This document shows positions 17,403 through 29,826 of a DNA stretch of 64,000 nucleotides, piece after piece. Source of the DNA: Oceanicola sp. (lineage in GTDB: Bacteria > Pseudomonadota > Alphaproteobacteria > Rhodobacterales > Rhodobacteraceae); assembly GCA_017792405.1 (NCBI GenBank), contig CP051231.1, positions 2,110,458-2,174,457 of the forward strand. The letters run 5' to 3'. The position numbers and the translations under genes were made by a program. Each line of letters opens with the position of its first letter. The first letter of the stretch is position 1. The notes under the pieces were generated by a model, which saw nothing but the letters and a program-made list of their open reading frames with translations, was not told where the DNA came from and did no database searches.

Positions 17403-18124
17403 TGGCCAGCTTGCGCGACTACACCGCTCTCAGCTTTGACGTCTACGGCACGCTGATCGACTGGGAGGCCGGGATGCGGGCCGGGCTACGCCCGCTCACC
17501 GACCGGCTCGACGCCGAGATGAGCGAGAACGCCGTGCTCGAGATGCACGCCCGCAATGAGAGCGCCACGCAGGCCCAGACGCCGGCCAAGCGCTACTCGG
17601 ACCTGCTGGCCACGGTCTACCGCCGCTGCGCCGAGGAGCTGGGGCTGTCGGTGGATTGGGACGAATGCGAGCGCTACGGCGCCTCGGTGCCCGACTGGCC
17701 CGCCTTCGAGGACAGCGCCGATGCGCTGGCCTATCTCAAGCAGCACTACAAGATGATCGTGCTCTCCAACGTCGACAACCGCAGCTTTGACGGAGCGGCG
17801 CGGAAGCTGGGGATCGCATGGGATGCGATCTACACCGCCGAGGATATCGGCAGCTACAAGCCCAACCAGCGCAACTTCGATTACCTGCTGCGCGGGATCG
17901 GCACGCTGGGCGTAGAGAAGGCACAACTGCTGCACACCGCCGAGAGCATGTTTCACGATCACGTGCCGGGCCGCGCCAACGGACTCGACAACGCATGGAT
18001 CTACCGGCGGCACGCAAAAGAAGGCTTCGGGGCCACGATGGACCCGGGCGATCTGGCCGAGACGACCTTCCGCTTCAACTCGCTGAAGGAAATGGCCGAG
18101 GCACATGAGAGCGGCAAAATCTGA
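17402..18124 (+). CDS. haloacid dehalogenase, type II (HAD superfamily)
   Basis: 240 residues. Nucleophile Asp13 lies in SFDVYGTLID, motif II is LSNVDNRSF, and YKPNQRNFDYLL carries the motif III Lys; the cap domain lies between. These match the L-2-haloacid dehalogenase group, which hydrolyses 2-haloacids through an aspartyl ester; some members act on phosphates or on other leaving groups. The gene begins inside the amidohydrolase stop codon (TGATG), so it belongs to the same transcript. In this setting a dehalogenation or related hydrolytic step in degrading the imported substrate is plausible. Confidence 0.85.
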   Translation: MASLRDYTALSFDVYGTLIDWEAGMRAGLRPLTDRLDAEMSENAVLEMHARNESATQAQTPAKRYSDLLATVYRRCAEELGLSVDWDECERYGASVPDWPAFEDSADALAYLKQHYKMIVLSNVDNRSFDGAARKLGIAWDAIYTAEDIGSYKPNQRNFDYLLRGIGTLGVEKAQLLHTAESMFHDHVPGRANGLDNAWIYRRHAKEGFGATMDPGDLAETTFRFNSLKEMAEAHESGKI

Positions 18125-18194
18125 AATTCAACCCGACCGACCCGCCCGGCAAGAGCGCGGGCACCCAACCACTCAACCAACAGGGACCAGACCC

Positions 18195-19319
18195 ATGAAA
18201 AAATTCCTGACCTGCACCGCCCTCGCCGGCATGATGATGACCGGCGCGGCCACCGCAGAAACCAACTTCATCGCCAACAGCTTCTATGACGGCGCCGTGC
18301 CGATGTCTGGCGAAGGCTACGTCCGCTGGGCCGAGCTCGTGCAGGAGCTTTCGGGCGGCGATCTCGTGCCCGAAGTCTACACCGGCACCGTGCTGCTGGC
18401 CCCGCGCGCCGCGCTTCAGGGCATTCAGGACAACGTGGTGCAGGTGGCCCACCATGCCGCCATTTACACGCCCTCCGATCTGCCGGTCTCCAATGCCGTG
18501 CAGGAGCTGGGCTTTGCCTACTCCGACCCGGTTGCCGCGATCTTCGCCGTGACCGACTTTTCGATGAACAACGAAGTGCAGCTGGCCGAGTGGAAGGACA
18601 AGGGCCTCGTCTACCTTGGCGCCTATGCCACCCCGGCCTACGTGCTGATGTGCTCCAGCCCGGTGCGCAACCTCGAAGAGATGAAAGGCAAGCGCATCCG
18701 CACCGCCGGCTCCGCCGTCTCGGTCTGGGTGGAAGATGCCGGCGGCATCCCGGTCAACGTGCCCTCCTCGGAGATGTACACCGGCCTCGAGCGCGGCACG
18801 CTTGACTGCGCGACCAACGCCGCCAGCGACCTTGTGGACCGCTCGCTGATGGAGGTGGCCGAGCACACCACCCTGCTCTCGACCGGCATGTACTACTCGG
18901 GCCCGCAGTGGGGCTATAACCCCGACTTCTGGGCTGGCCTGACCGCCGAGCAACGCGGCGTGCTGATGGAAGCCTCCGCCCGTTCGATGGCCCGCATCGT
19001 CATCGCCTACGGCTCCAAGGTGGACGCTGGCCTCGAGGCCTCCAAGGCCGCAGGCGGCAACGTCTACGAGCCCGAGCAGGACCTGGCCGATCACGTGGCC
19101 GAGTTCCGTGACCGCACCACCGCCTCTGCTGTGGAGAAAGCCGGTGCCGACTTTGGCGTGGCCGACCCCGAGGCGCTGATCGGCGACTTCCAGGCCACCA
19201 TGCAGAAGTGGACCGACCTGCTCGCCGATGTGGACACCACCGACGAAGATGCGCTCACCGCTCTTGCCATGGAAGAGATCTTCTCCAAGATCGATCCGGC
19301 CACCTACGGCACCGAGTAA
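18195..19319 (+). CDS. TRAP transporter substrate-binding protein (DctP type)
   Basis: 374 residues with a cleavable signal peptide (MKKFLTCTALAGMMMTGAATA). The mature part has the DctP-fold order, including the segment KGKRIRTAGSAVSVWVEDAG with the conserved Arg that binds a substrate carboxylate, and VPSSEMYTGLERGTLDCA. Family members are periplasmic and hand organic acids or related anions to the Q and M membrane subunits encoded next. It is the longest spaced gene of the cluster (70 bases after the HAD gene), with AGGGACC before the ATG. Substrate not known. Confidence 0.92.
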   Translation: MKKFLTCTALAGMMMTGAATAETNFIANSFYDGAVPMSGEGYVRWAELVQELSGGDLVPEVYTGTVLLAPRAALQGIQDNVVQVAHHAAIYTPSDLPVSNAVQELGFAYSDPVAAIFAVTDFSMNNEVQLAEWKDKGLVYLGAYATPAYVLMCSSPVRNLEEMKGKRIRTAGSAVSVWVEDAGGIPVNVPSSEMYTGLERGTLDCATNAASDLVDRSLMEVAEHTTLLSTGMYYSGPQWGYNPDFWAGLTAEQRGVLMEASARSMARIVIAYGSKVDAGLEASKAAGGNVYEPEQDLADHVAEFRDRTTASAVEKAGADFGVADPEALIGDFQATMQKWTDLLADVDTTDEDALTALAMEEIFSKIDPATYGTE

Positions 19320-19376
19320 GCACTGCGCACCGGGCCCGGCACCACGCCGGGCCCGGCTGCCAATCAGGACGACGCA

Positions 19377-19871
19377 ATGACCCTCCTCCACAGCATCATC
19401 CGCTGGCTCAACATCGGCACCGTCACCGCCGCCTGCGTGGTCATGCTGCTGATGATGGCCCATATCACCCTCGACGTGGGCGTGCGCTACTTCGTCAACG
19501 GCCAGATCGTCGGCACGCTGGAGTGGGTCTCGTTCTACTACATGGTCGCGCTGGTCTTTCTGGCCTTAGGCTATGTCGAGATGAAGCAGGAGAACATCCG
19601 CGTTGATCTCTTTGCCCAGATGATGCCCGCGCCGGTGCAGCTGGGGCTCTACATTCTCGCCTGCCTCATGGGTCTTGCCTTCTTCGGCATGCTGTTCTGG
19701 CAATCGCTGACCGATGCGATCAAGGCGACGAGCCGCGCCGAAGAGGCGATGAGCAACTTCCGTTTCTACATCTGGCCCGCCCGCTGGGCGCTGCCCATCG
19801 GCTTTGCCGGGGCGCTGCTTGCGGTGCTGTCGAACCTTCTGAAATCCATCACCCGGCGGCAGGCGCTTTGA
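19377..19871 (+). CDS. TRAP transporter small permease (DctQ type)
   Basis: 164 residues with four hydrophobic helices, the DctQ architecture. The segment VGVRYFVNGQIVGTLEWVSFYYMV is the conserved second helix region of the family. It forms the membrane complex with the DctM-type protein encoded 34 bases downstream. It lies in the inner membrane and supports sodium-driven uptake of the substrate bound by the preceding periplasmic protein. Assignment rests on gene order, topology and family motif. Confidence 0.92.
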   Translation: MTLLHSIIRWLNIGTVTAACVVMLLMMAHITLDVGVRYFVNGQIVGTLEWVSFYYMVALVFLALGYVEMKQENIRVDLFAQMMPAPVQLGLYILACLMGLAFFGMLFWQSLTDAIKATSRAEEAMSNFRFYIWPARWALPIGFAGALLAVLSNLLKSITRRQAL

Positions 19872-19905
19872 TGCGCCCCACCTGCGTGCCCCCGGAGGCG
19901 ACCCT

Positions 19906-21213
19906 ATGACCAATCTCGAAATCGGCGTGGCCGGCGTTGTCGCCGCCCTCGTTCTCATCGCCATCCGCGTGCCCATCGGCATTGCCCTCGGGCTTGTCTC
20001 GATCGTCGGGATCGGGGTGATGTTCAACATGAACGTGGCCTGGGGCATGATCTCCGCCACGCCCTTCGACTACGTCGGCCAATGGGAGCTTTCGGCGGCG
20101 CCGATGTTCCTGCTGATGGGGTTCATCTGCTCCTCGACCGACATGACGCGCGGCCTCTTCCTCGCGCTGCGCCTCTACCTCGCCCGGCTGCCGGGCGGAT
20201 TGGCGATCACCTCCGTCGGCGCCTGCGCCTTCTTCGCCGCCGCCTCCGGCTCCTCCGTTGCCACCGCCTCCGCCATGTCGCGCATGGCGGTGCCGGAGAT
20301 GCTCGACAACGGCTACGACCGGGGCCTTGCCACTGGCACCATCGCCGCCTCCGGCACGCTCGGCTCGCTCATTCCGCCCTCGGTGCTGCTGATCCTCTAC
20401 GGGGTCTATGCGCAGGTCTCCGTTGGCCAGCTCTTCATGGCCGGGTTCATCCCCGGGCTGCTCTCGGCGCTGATCTACATGGGCATGATCATGATCCGGG
20501 TGAAGCTGAAGCCGAGCCTTGCGGGCACCGTGGTCTTCGACCCCACCCCGGAGGAACGCCGCGAAGCCTTCCGCGATGTCTGGCCGCTGCCGACGCTCAT
20601 CCTCGTTGTGCTGGGAGGTATCTTCAGCGGGGTCTTCTCCCCCACCGAGGCGGGTGCGCTCGGGGCCTTCTTTGCGCTGATCATCGCCATCGTCCGCCGC
20701 AAGCTCACGCGCAAGGCGCTGTTCGAGGCGGTCTCGCAGGCCGTGGTCTCGACCGGTTCGATCTTCATCATCCTGATCGGCTCGCTGTTCTTCACCCGCT
20801 TCCTCGCGCTCTCGGGCTTTCCGCGCGCCTTTGCTGATGCCATCCTCTCGGTGAGCACCGAGACGTGGTGGATCCTCTTTGCGGTCACCGTGATCTTCCT
20901 CGTGCTGGGCATGCTGATCGACAGCATCGGCCTGCTGCTGCTGACCCTGCCGATCCTCGTGCCGCTGGTGAACGAGGCGGGGATTCACCCGGTGTGGTTC
21001 GGCATCATCGTGATCAAGCTGCTGGAAATCGGGCTCATCACACCGCCCATCGGGCTCAATGTGTACATGATCAACGGGGCCTTGAATAACCGCGTGACCC
21101 TGCCCGAGATCTTCCGGGGCATCACGTGGTTTCTGGCGATGGACCTGCTGACGCTGGTCATCCTCATCGCCTTCCCGATCCTGACGCTCTGGCTCCCGTC
21201 GCTTGCGTATTGA
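19906..21213 (+). CDS. TRAP transporter large permease (DctM type)
   Basis: 435 residues with about twelve hydrophobic segments. Family signatures are ASGSSVATASAMSRMAVPEM, GTLGSLIPPSVLLILYG, and near the end ITPPIGLNVYMINGAL. DctM subunits carry out sodium-coupled translocation. Gene order P-Q-M is canonical, and a TetR regulator follows 34 bases later. The whole set with the upstream hydrolases looks like one import-and-degrade unit. Confidence 0.95.
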   Translation: MTNLEIGVAGVVAALVLIAIRVPIGIALGLVSIVGIGVMFNMNVAWGMISATPFDYVGQWELSAAPMFLLMGFICSSTDMTRGLFLALRLYLARLPGGLAITSVGACAFFAAASGSSVATASAMSRMAVPEMLDNGYDRGLATGTIAASGTLGSLIPPSVLLILYGVYAQVSVGQLFMAGFIPGLLSALIYMGMIMIRVKLKPSLAGTVVFDPTPEERREAFRDVWPLPTLILVVLGGIFSGVFSPTEAGALGAFFALIIAIVRRKLTRKALFEAVSQAVVSTGSIFIILIGSLFFTRFLALSGFPRAFADAILSVSTETWWILFAVTVIFLVLGMLIDSIGLLLLTLPILVPLVNEAGIHPVWFGIIVIKLLEIGLITPPIGLNVYMINGALNNRVTLPEIFRGITWFLAMDLLTLVILIAFPILTLWLPSLAY

Positions 21214-21246
21214 TGTTAGGTGTGTGCCCGATCCGAGGAGGGATGT

Positions 21247-21909
21247 ATGGCGAGACGAGAAGCGGCAGCGAGACAGGGCGAGAAACCGGCCCAGGCCCGC
21301 AGCATCGCGACCCGCAGAAAGCTGATCGACGCCACGCTCGATGCGATCCTCGACAAGGGCTACAACTCTGCCTCGACTAATGACTTCGCCCAGCGCGCCG
21401 GGGTCTCGCGCGGGGCGATGCTGCACCACTTTCCCTCACGCTCGTCGATCATCGTCACGGCGATGGAAGAGTTGCTGCGGGAGGCCACGGCAGAGATCCG
21501 CGAGGTGGCCTCGCAGGTCCACAAGGGCGAGGTGAGCCTTGGCGACTTCGTCGAGTTCCTCTGGCAGATGTTCTCGGGCCGGGTGTTCTACCTGTCGCTA
21601 GAGTTCATCAACGAGGCGCGCACCGACCCTGAGTTGCGCGCCGGGATGATACCCGTGGTGAAGGACTTCCATGCCGCGCTCGACAGCATCTGGGAGGCCT
21701 TCGAGCTGCGCGCGCCCGGCGACCGGGAGCCGACCCTCGTAGCGCTGAACATGACCGTCTGCCTCGTGCGCGGCATGGGCGTGCAGACCGTGCTGAAGGA
21801 CGATCCGGCCTATTTCAGGACCATGGTTGAAACCTGGAAGACGATCCTGCCGAAGCTGCTGGACGAAGGCGGGATGCTGGCGAGCAGCGCGGCGGCCGAG
21901 GGCCGTTAG
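21247..21909 (+). CDS. TetR-family transcriptional regulator
   Basis: 220 residues from the ATG at 21247, which has GAGGAGGG just upstream; the frame opens earlier without a site. The N-terminal helix-turn-helix is STNDFAQRAGVSRGAMLHHFPSRSSII (about residues 40-65), with the strongly conserved LHHF. The C-terminal ligand-binding part is unique to the subgroup. It closes the hydrolase/TRAP cluster on the same strand, so it probably regulates that cluster in response to the substrate. The palindrome at 15427-15438 is a candidate site. Confidence 0.9.
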   Translation: MARREAAARQGEKPAQARSIATRRKLIDATLDAILDKGYNSASTNDFAQRAGVSRGAMLHHFPSRSSIIVTAMEELLREATAEIREVASQVHKGEVSLGDFVEFLWQMFSGRVFYLSLEFINEARTDPELRAGMIPVVKDFHAALDSIWEAFELRAPGDREPTLVALNMTVCLVRGMGVQTVLKDDPAYFRTMVETWKTILPKLLDEGGMLASSAAAEGR

Positions 21910-21915
21910 GGCGAA

Positions 21916-21938
21916 AGGCGCCGCGTATCGCGGCGCCT
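21916..21938. terminator. bidirectional hairpin between tetR and gbcB
   Basis: A perfect 10-bp stem (AGGCGCCGCG and its complement) with loop TAT fills the 31-base gap between two convergent genes. It lacks a good T-run in either direction, but its position and strength suggest it ends both transcripts. Confidence 0.7.
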
Positions 21939-21940
21939 GC

Positions 21941-23017
21941 TCAGACCTCCACTTCGACTGCGCCGATGGGGTGCGAACAACAAGCGAGGATGTAGCCCTC
22001 GGCGATGTCGTCGTCGGAGATGCCGCCGTTGTGGACCATATGCACCTCGCCCGCAGTCTTGCGGATCTTGCAAGTGCCGCAGAGGCCAAAGGTGCAGCCC
22101 GAGGGGATGCCCAGCCCCGCCGCCCGCGCCACGGCGAGCACCGTGTCGGTCTCGCGGCAGGTGCGGCTCACGCCGGAGAGGCCGAAGGTTACCTCTGCCG
22201 TTTCCGCCGCCTCGGGAACGACATCGTCATGCTCGGGGATGTCCTCCACCGTCTCCACCGGGGCCTTGAAGCTCTCCTGATGGTAGCGCTCCATGTCGTA
22301 GCCCATGCCCTGGAGCGCCTCGCGCACGGCGGTCATGAAGGGCTCCGGGCCGCAGCAGAACACCTCGCGGTCGAGATAGTCGGGCGCCATCAGGCCGAGC
22401 ATGAGCTGGTTGACCTGCCCCTGGTAACCGGTCCACGGGCGGTAGCGGTCAGCCTCCTCGACCACCCATTTCAGCACGATGCCCGGCACGCGGCTGGCCA
22501 TGTGCTCCAGCCGCTCGCGAAAGATGATCTCGGAGGGGCGCTTGGCGCAATTGATGAAGACGATGTCGGGCTCGGTGCCGATATCCCACATGAAGGTGGT
22601 CATCGCCATCGACGGGGTGATGCCGCTGCCCGCCGAGATGAAAAGGTATTTCTTCGCCGGGTGGTTCATGTGGCTGAACAGACCTGCCGGGCCGAATGCG
22701 CGGATCTGCATGCCGGGCTTCAGGTGATCAAGCATCCAGCGGGTGCCGATGCTGCCCTCCTGCGCCTTCACCGTGACCGAGATCGACCGGGGCCGGGAGG
22801 GCGAGGAGGAGATGGTGTAGGTGCGGTGCAGCACCCCCTGCGGCGTGGGCAGCTCAAGGGTGATGAACTGGCCCGGCAGATAGTCGAAAATCGCGCCCGA
22901 GGGCGCGCGGAAGGCGAAGCTCGCGGTGTTGGGCACCTCGGGGATGACGGCCACGCATTCGAGCGGCTCGCTGTCTTTCCAGATGCTCTGGCCGGTGATC
23001 GGGGTCAGGTCGTTCAT
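21941..23017 (-). CDS. gbcB: glycine betaine monooxygenase reductase subunit (GbcB-like)
   Basis: 358 residues from the ATG at 23017. It is a ferredoxin reductase: a FAD domain with RTYTISSSP (about residue 80), an NAD domain with SAGSGITP, and a C-terminal 2Fe-2S domain whose cysteines are C308, C313, C316 and C346 or C347. It passes electrons from NADH to the Rieske oxygenase encoded five bases upstream. The pair fits GbcAB, which demethylates glycine betaine to dimethylglycine with release of formaldehyde. Related stachydrine or carnitine oxygenases are the alternative. The first steps of the wider betaine route are not in the window. Confidence 0.82.
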   Translation of the reverse strand: MNDLTPITGQSIWKDSEPLECVAVIPEVPNTASFAFRAPSGAIFDYLPGQFITLELPTPQGVLHRTYTISSSPSRPRSISVTVKAQEGSIGTRWMLDHLKPGMQIRAFGPAGLFSHMNHPAKKYLFISAGSGITPSMAMTTFMWDIGTEPDIVFINCAKRPSEIIFRERLEHMASRVPGIVLKWVVEEADRYRPWTGYQGQVNQLMLGLMAPDYLDREVFCCGPEPFMTAVREALQGMGYDMERYHQESFKAPVETVEDIPEHDDVVPEAAETAEVTFGLSGVSRTCRETDTVLAVARAAGLGIPSGCTFGLCGTCKIRKTAGEVHMVHNGGISDDDIAEGYILACCSHPIGAVEVEV

Positions 23018-23022
23018 GCGCC

Positions 23023-24255
<1,233 letters not shown>

Positions 24256-24303
24256 TCAGGTCTCCGGCCGCGCGCTGCGGGCCCGTTGGGGCGGAGGGCA
24301 GAC

Positions 24304-24349
24304 AGGAGCCGTTTCAGGCGCGGCGAGGAGGAGCCGACCCGTCAGGCGC
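24304..24349 (-). repeat. short tandem duplication in the gbcA leader
   Basis: The octamers GCGCCTGA and CGGCTCCT (minus strand) each occur twice in the same order, at 24349-24342 with 24336-24329 and at 24321-24314 with 24311-24304. They lie between the riboswitch and the gbcA ribosome site and can form alternative pairings with the GGAG-rich sequence nearby, so they may belong to the expression platform. A short frame reading MAPDGSAPPRRA crosses this stretch; I do not call it a gene. Confidence 0.4.
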
Positions 24350-24378
24350 CATGACCGCCACCCGCGGTTCGACGTGTT

Positions 24379-24557
24379 CCACAAGGGCTGGTTTCCGGAC
24401 TTGGCCGTGGGCCTTGCGAGGCCGAAGCGCGGCACCTTCCCGGGCTCCTCCCGCCCAGTGGCCTTGCCACGCCCCATCACGGCTTTACCGTTGCGGGGGC
24501 AGTGCCGGAGTTGCACCGGCTTCCCAATTCTCGAGCCTTTCGGCCCGCACCCTGTAG
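24379..24557 (-). promoter_or_regulatory. cobalamin riboswitch facing gbcAB
   Basis: On the minus strand GGGAAGCCGGTGCAA and CTGCCCCCGCAACGGTAA are the B12-box core and its flanking helices. The closing P1 helix can be drawn between CTACAGGG (24557-24550) and CCTTGTGG (24386-24379), and CCGGAAACCAGCC is the expected 3' strand. About 126 bases separate the aptamer from the gbcA ATG. No other plausible gene lies downstream, so it should control gbcA and gbcB. Promoter not identified. Confidence 0.88.
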
Positions 24558-24665
24558 CTCCGTGATACGCGCAGAGGGGCCGCCGGGATACACGGTTTGC
24601 GACGCAGCGCGCGGTGAAAAAGACACGCCCCGAAATTCATCCACAGATTATTCGCGCCGAGCACA

Positions 24666-24681
24666 CCACTAGATGTTGACA
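24666..24681 (+). promoter_or_regulatory. NrdR box 1 upstream of nrdH
   Basis: CCACTAGATGTTGACA matches the NrdR consensus aCaCwAtATaTwGtgt at the core CwA-AT-TwG positions. It overlaps the -35 hexamer TTGACA (24676-24681). Its centre lies exactly 31 bases, three helical turns, before that of box 2, the spacing typical of NrdR box pairs. Confidence 0.7.
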
Positions 24682-24705
24682 CCCCTCTGCCCTGCCGCCC
24701 AATAT
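24676..24705 (+). promoter_or_regulatory. promoter of nrdHIEF
   Basis: TTGACA at 24676-24681 is a perfect -35. With an 18-base spacer the -10 is CAATAT (24700-24705), a modest match. The start would fall near 24712, which is exactly where the first helix of the riboswitch begins. Both hexamers are covered by NrdR boxes, as expected for repression. Confidence 0.6.
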
Positions 24706-24712
24706 GGTGGAG
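24697..24712 (+). promoter_or_regulatory. NrdR box 2 upstream of nrdH
   Basis: GCCCAATATGGTGGAG contains CAATAT with flanks that fit the NrdR consensus at 8 of 10 core positions. It overlaps the -10 hexamer of the nrd promoter. The pairing with box 1 at 31 bases centre to centre makes it more convincing than its sequence alone. Confidence 0.6.
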
Positions 24713-24880
24713 CTTTGGTTCCCCCGGGAAGACTCGGGGGCGAAGAGGGAAGCCGGTGTAAATCCGGCACTGCCCCCGCAACTGTAAGCGGCGAGTCGCG
24801 GTTCAAATCCACTGGTGAATCAACACCGGGAAGGCGAACCACCGGCGCTCGAGTCGCAAAGTCAGGAGACCTGCCAGAGC
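24712..24880 (+). promoter_or_regulatory. cobalamin riboswitch controlling nrdHIEF
   Basis: All landmarks are present: P1 from GCTTTGG (24712-24718) with CCAGAGC (24874-24880), the core GGGAAGCCGGTG then CTGCCCCCGCAACTGTAA, and the 3' signature GTCAGGAGACCTGCC. The leader continues about 110 bases to nrdH with a GC-rich segment that may form the expression platform. Such switches lower synthesis of the B12-independent ribonucleotide reductase when cobalamin is present, normally in organisms that also own the B12-dependent class II enzyme. Confidence 0.95.
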
Positions 24881-24992
24881 ACGAACGACGACCGCGGCGG
24901 AGGGCCCGGGCGCGCAGGCGGGCATCAGGCAGAGCCCAGTCTCCGTGTCCCCACCGCCGGAAAAAATCAGGCAAGCCCAAGGGGACAAAAAC

Positions 24993-25214
24993 ATGACCAT
25001 CACCGTCTATTCCAAACCCGCCTGCGTGCAGTGCACCGCAACCACCCGCGCACTCGAGGCCCGCGGCCTGCCGTTTGACGTGATCGACCTCACCGAGGAC
25101 GAAACCGCGATGGAAATGGTGCAGGGTCTCGGCTACCGGCAGGCGCCCGTCGTCGTTGCCGGTGACGACCACTGGGCCGGGTTCCGCCCCGACATGATCG
25201 GCCGGCTCTCCTGA
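24993..25214 (+). CDS. nrdH: glutaredoxin-like NrdH, electron donor of class Ib ribonucleotide reductase
   Basis: 73 residues, normal for NrdH, with redox motif CVQC (residues 11-14) after a short first strand and VxTRAL-like helix, and the C-terminal WAGFRPD segment that binds thioredoxin reductase. The start at 24993 is preceded by AAGGGGAC. It reduces NrdE after each turnover. First gene of the nrd operon, behind the cobalamin riboswitch. Confidence 0.95.
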   Translation: MTITVYSKPACVQCTATTRALEARGLPFDVIDLTEDETAMEMVQGLGYRQAPVVVAGDDHWAGFRPDMIGRLS

Positions 25215-25218
25215 GCCG

Positions 25219-25628
25219 ATGAGCGCGGCGCGGGGGCATCTGGTTTACTTCTCCAGCGGATCGGGCAACACCGCCCGTCTGGTGGAAAAGCTGGGCCTCC
25301 CCGCCACCCGCCTGCCGATGAGCGCGGCGGCGCCGGTGCCTGAGATCACCGAACCTTTCGTGCTCATCACCCCGACCTATGCCGATGGCGAAGGCCTGGG
25401 CGCGGTGGCAAAGCCGGTCATCGCCTTTTTGAACCGGGCTGAGAACCGGGCGCTCCTGCGCGGCGTGATCGCCGGGGGCAACCGCAATTTCGGCGCCACC
25501 TTCGCCCGCGCGGGCGAGGTGATTGCCGCCAAGTGCAACGTGCCGCTGCTCTACCGTTTCGAGCTGGCAGGCACCGAAACCGACATCGCCCGCATCCGCG
25601 CCGGGCTCGACACATTCTGGGGAACACA

Positions 25629-25647
<19 letters not shown>
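25219..25647 (+). CDS. nrdI: NrdI flavodoxin-like activase of class Ib ribonucleotide reductase
   Basis: 142 residues. The FMN phosphate loop [10 protein letters not shown] is at residues 12-21 and PTYADGEG provides a flavin-contacting loop. NrdI supplies superoxide that oxidises the NrdF manganese pair to form the tyrosyl radical. It starts 4 bases after nrdH stops and its end overlaps nrdE by 19 bases. Confidence 0.95.
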
Positions 25648-28752
<3,105 letters not shown>

Positions 28753-28753
<1 letters not shown>

Positions 28754-29136
28754 TGGGGCGCGACACGCTCTCCATCGTGCGCGAGTGGCACGAGGCCTTC
28801 GATGTGCCGGTGGCCCCTGCCCCGGGCATTCCCGAGGCGCGGGCACAGATGCGGCTTGCGATCCTCGAGGAAGAGGTCGCCGAGTTGCGGGCCGCCGTCG
28901 AGGCGGGCGACATGACCGAGGTTCTCGATGCGCTTTGCGACATCCAATATGTGCTCGACGGCACCTTTCTGGAGTTCGGGATGCACGGCATCAAGCAGGC
29001 GGCGATGGAGGAGGTTCACAGCTCCAACATGTCGAAGCTCGGGGCCGATGGCCGCCCGGTGTTGCGCGAGGATGGCAAGGTGCTGAAGGGCCCTGCATTC
29101 CGCCGACCGGAATTGGCGCCTTTGCTGGGCCGATGA
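28753..29136 (+). CDS. MazG-like nucleotide pyrophosphohydrolase
   Basis: 127 residues of the all-alpha NTP pyrophosphatase class (PRA-PH/MazG-like). The metal-binding motif is E40-E41-x2-E44 followed by E56-x2-D59 and D63. It probably hydrolyses a (d)NTP to the monophosphate. Its start overlaps the nrdF stop (TGATG), so it belongs to the riboswitch-controlled nrd operon and may clean or balance dNTP pools when the class Ib enzyme is working. Substrate unknown. Confidence 0.8.
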
Positions 29137-29172
29137 GGATGGCACCGGGGCTTGAGCGGTCCGTGCAGGCAA

Positions 29173-29826
29173 TCACGCGCGACGCACTTGCGCCCAGGCC
29201 GCAACGACTTCCCCCAGGCTGTGGCCTTTGAGACAGCCGTGAACCCTGCGGCCTAAGATACTGGCCTCGAATTCGAGGTCACCCGCAGGGTCATCCGTGC
29301 CCACGATCAGGATTTCGCCTTCGCCCGTGATGCCTGCGGTTGCCTCCGCATCGTTGGGGCCGCTTCCCTGCGCTGCTGCGGCAAACAGCTGTGCAACGCT
29401 TTCCGGAAGGTCGGCCGCCTGCTCAGAGAGCTGGAGTTGTGAGGCTGCGATACCGGTGGCGAATGTTGGGCGTCCGTCCGGGATCGGAATGGAGCGGAGG
29501 CTGATCGGGCCAGGCTGCTCCGCGATCCTCTCGAGCGCGCAGGTCAGTTGGGGCAGATCGGCGGAGGATAACGGGGCGAGGTTCCCCCTCTCCCCTGTGG
29601 CATCCATCGCGAGAATCCGGCCATTGGAGACCTCCAGTTTCAGCGGCGGACTTCCCTCACATTCGATGACGAGGATCCGGGGCAGGATTGTTGCACGGAT
29701 GCGTCTGAGGATGCGGGCGTATCGCAGGGAATTCTCACGTGATGTGACAGCGGTCGAGGCACTCAGGCCCTCAGCGGCGGCATCGAGCAGGTCTGATCTC
29801 AGCGCGGCGCGGGTGTCATGGTCCAT
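29173..29826 (-). CDS. conserved-looking protein of unknown function, last gene of kinase/GTPase operon
   Basis: 217 residues from the ATG at 29826, chosen because GGAG lies nine bases ahead; an earlier ATG at 29844 lacks such a site. I recognise no family. The N-terminal half has a basic helix (RYARILRRIRATILPRIL) and short beta strands; residues about 165-215 read GEILIVGTDDPAGDLEFEA then VVAAWAQVRR, perhaps a small alpha/beta domain. No signal peptide or membrane helix. Coupled by overlap to the gene before it, so probably a working part of the same system. Confidence 0.7.
   Translation of the reverse strand: MDHDTRAALRSDLLDAAAEGLSASTAVTSRENSLRYARILRRIRATILPRILVIECEGSPPLKLEVSNGRILAMDATGERGNLAPLSSADLPQLTCALERIAEQPGPISLRSIPIPDGRPTFATGIAASQLQLSEQAADLPESVAQLFAAAAQGSGPNDAEATAGITGEGEILIVGTDDPAGDLEFEASILGRRVHGCLKGHSLGEVVAAWAQVRRA

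Noticed and set aside
24256..24516. Minus-strand frame of 86 codons before gbcA
   Set aside because: It lies inside the riboswitch and leader, resembles no protein and has no convincing ribosome site.
24673..24996. Plus-strand frame of 107 codons before nrdH
   Set aside because: It runs through the cobalamin riboswitch; the RNA structure explains the sequence.
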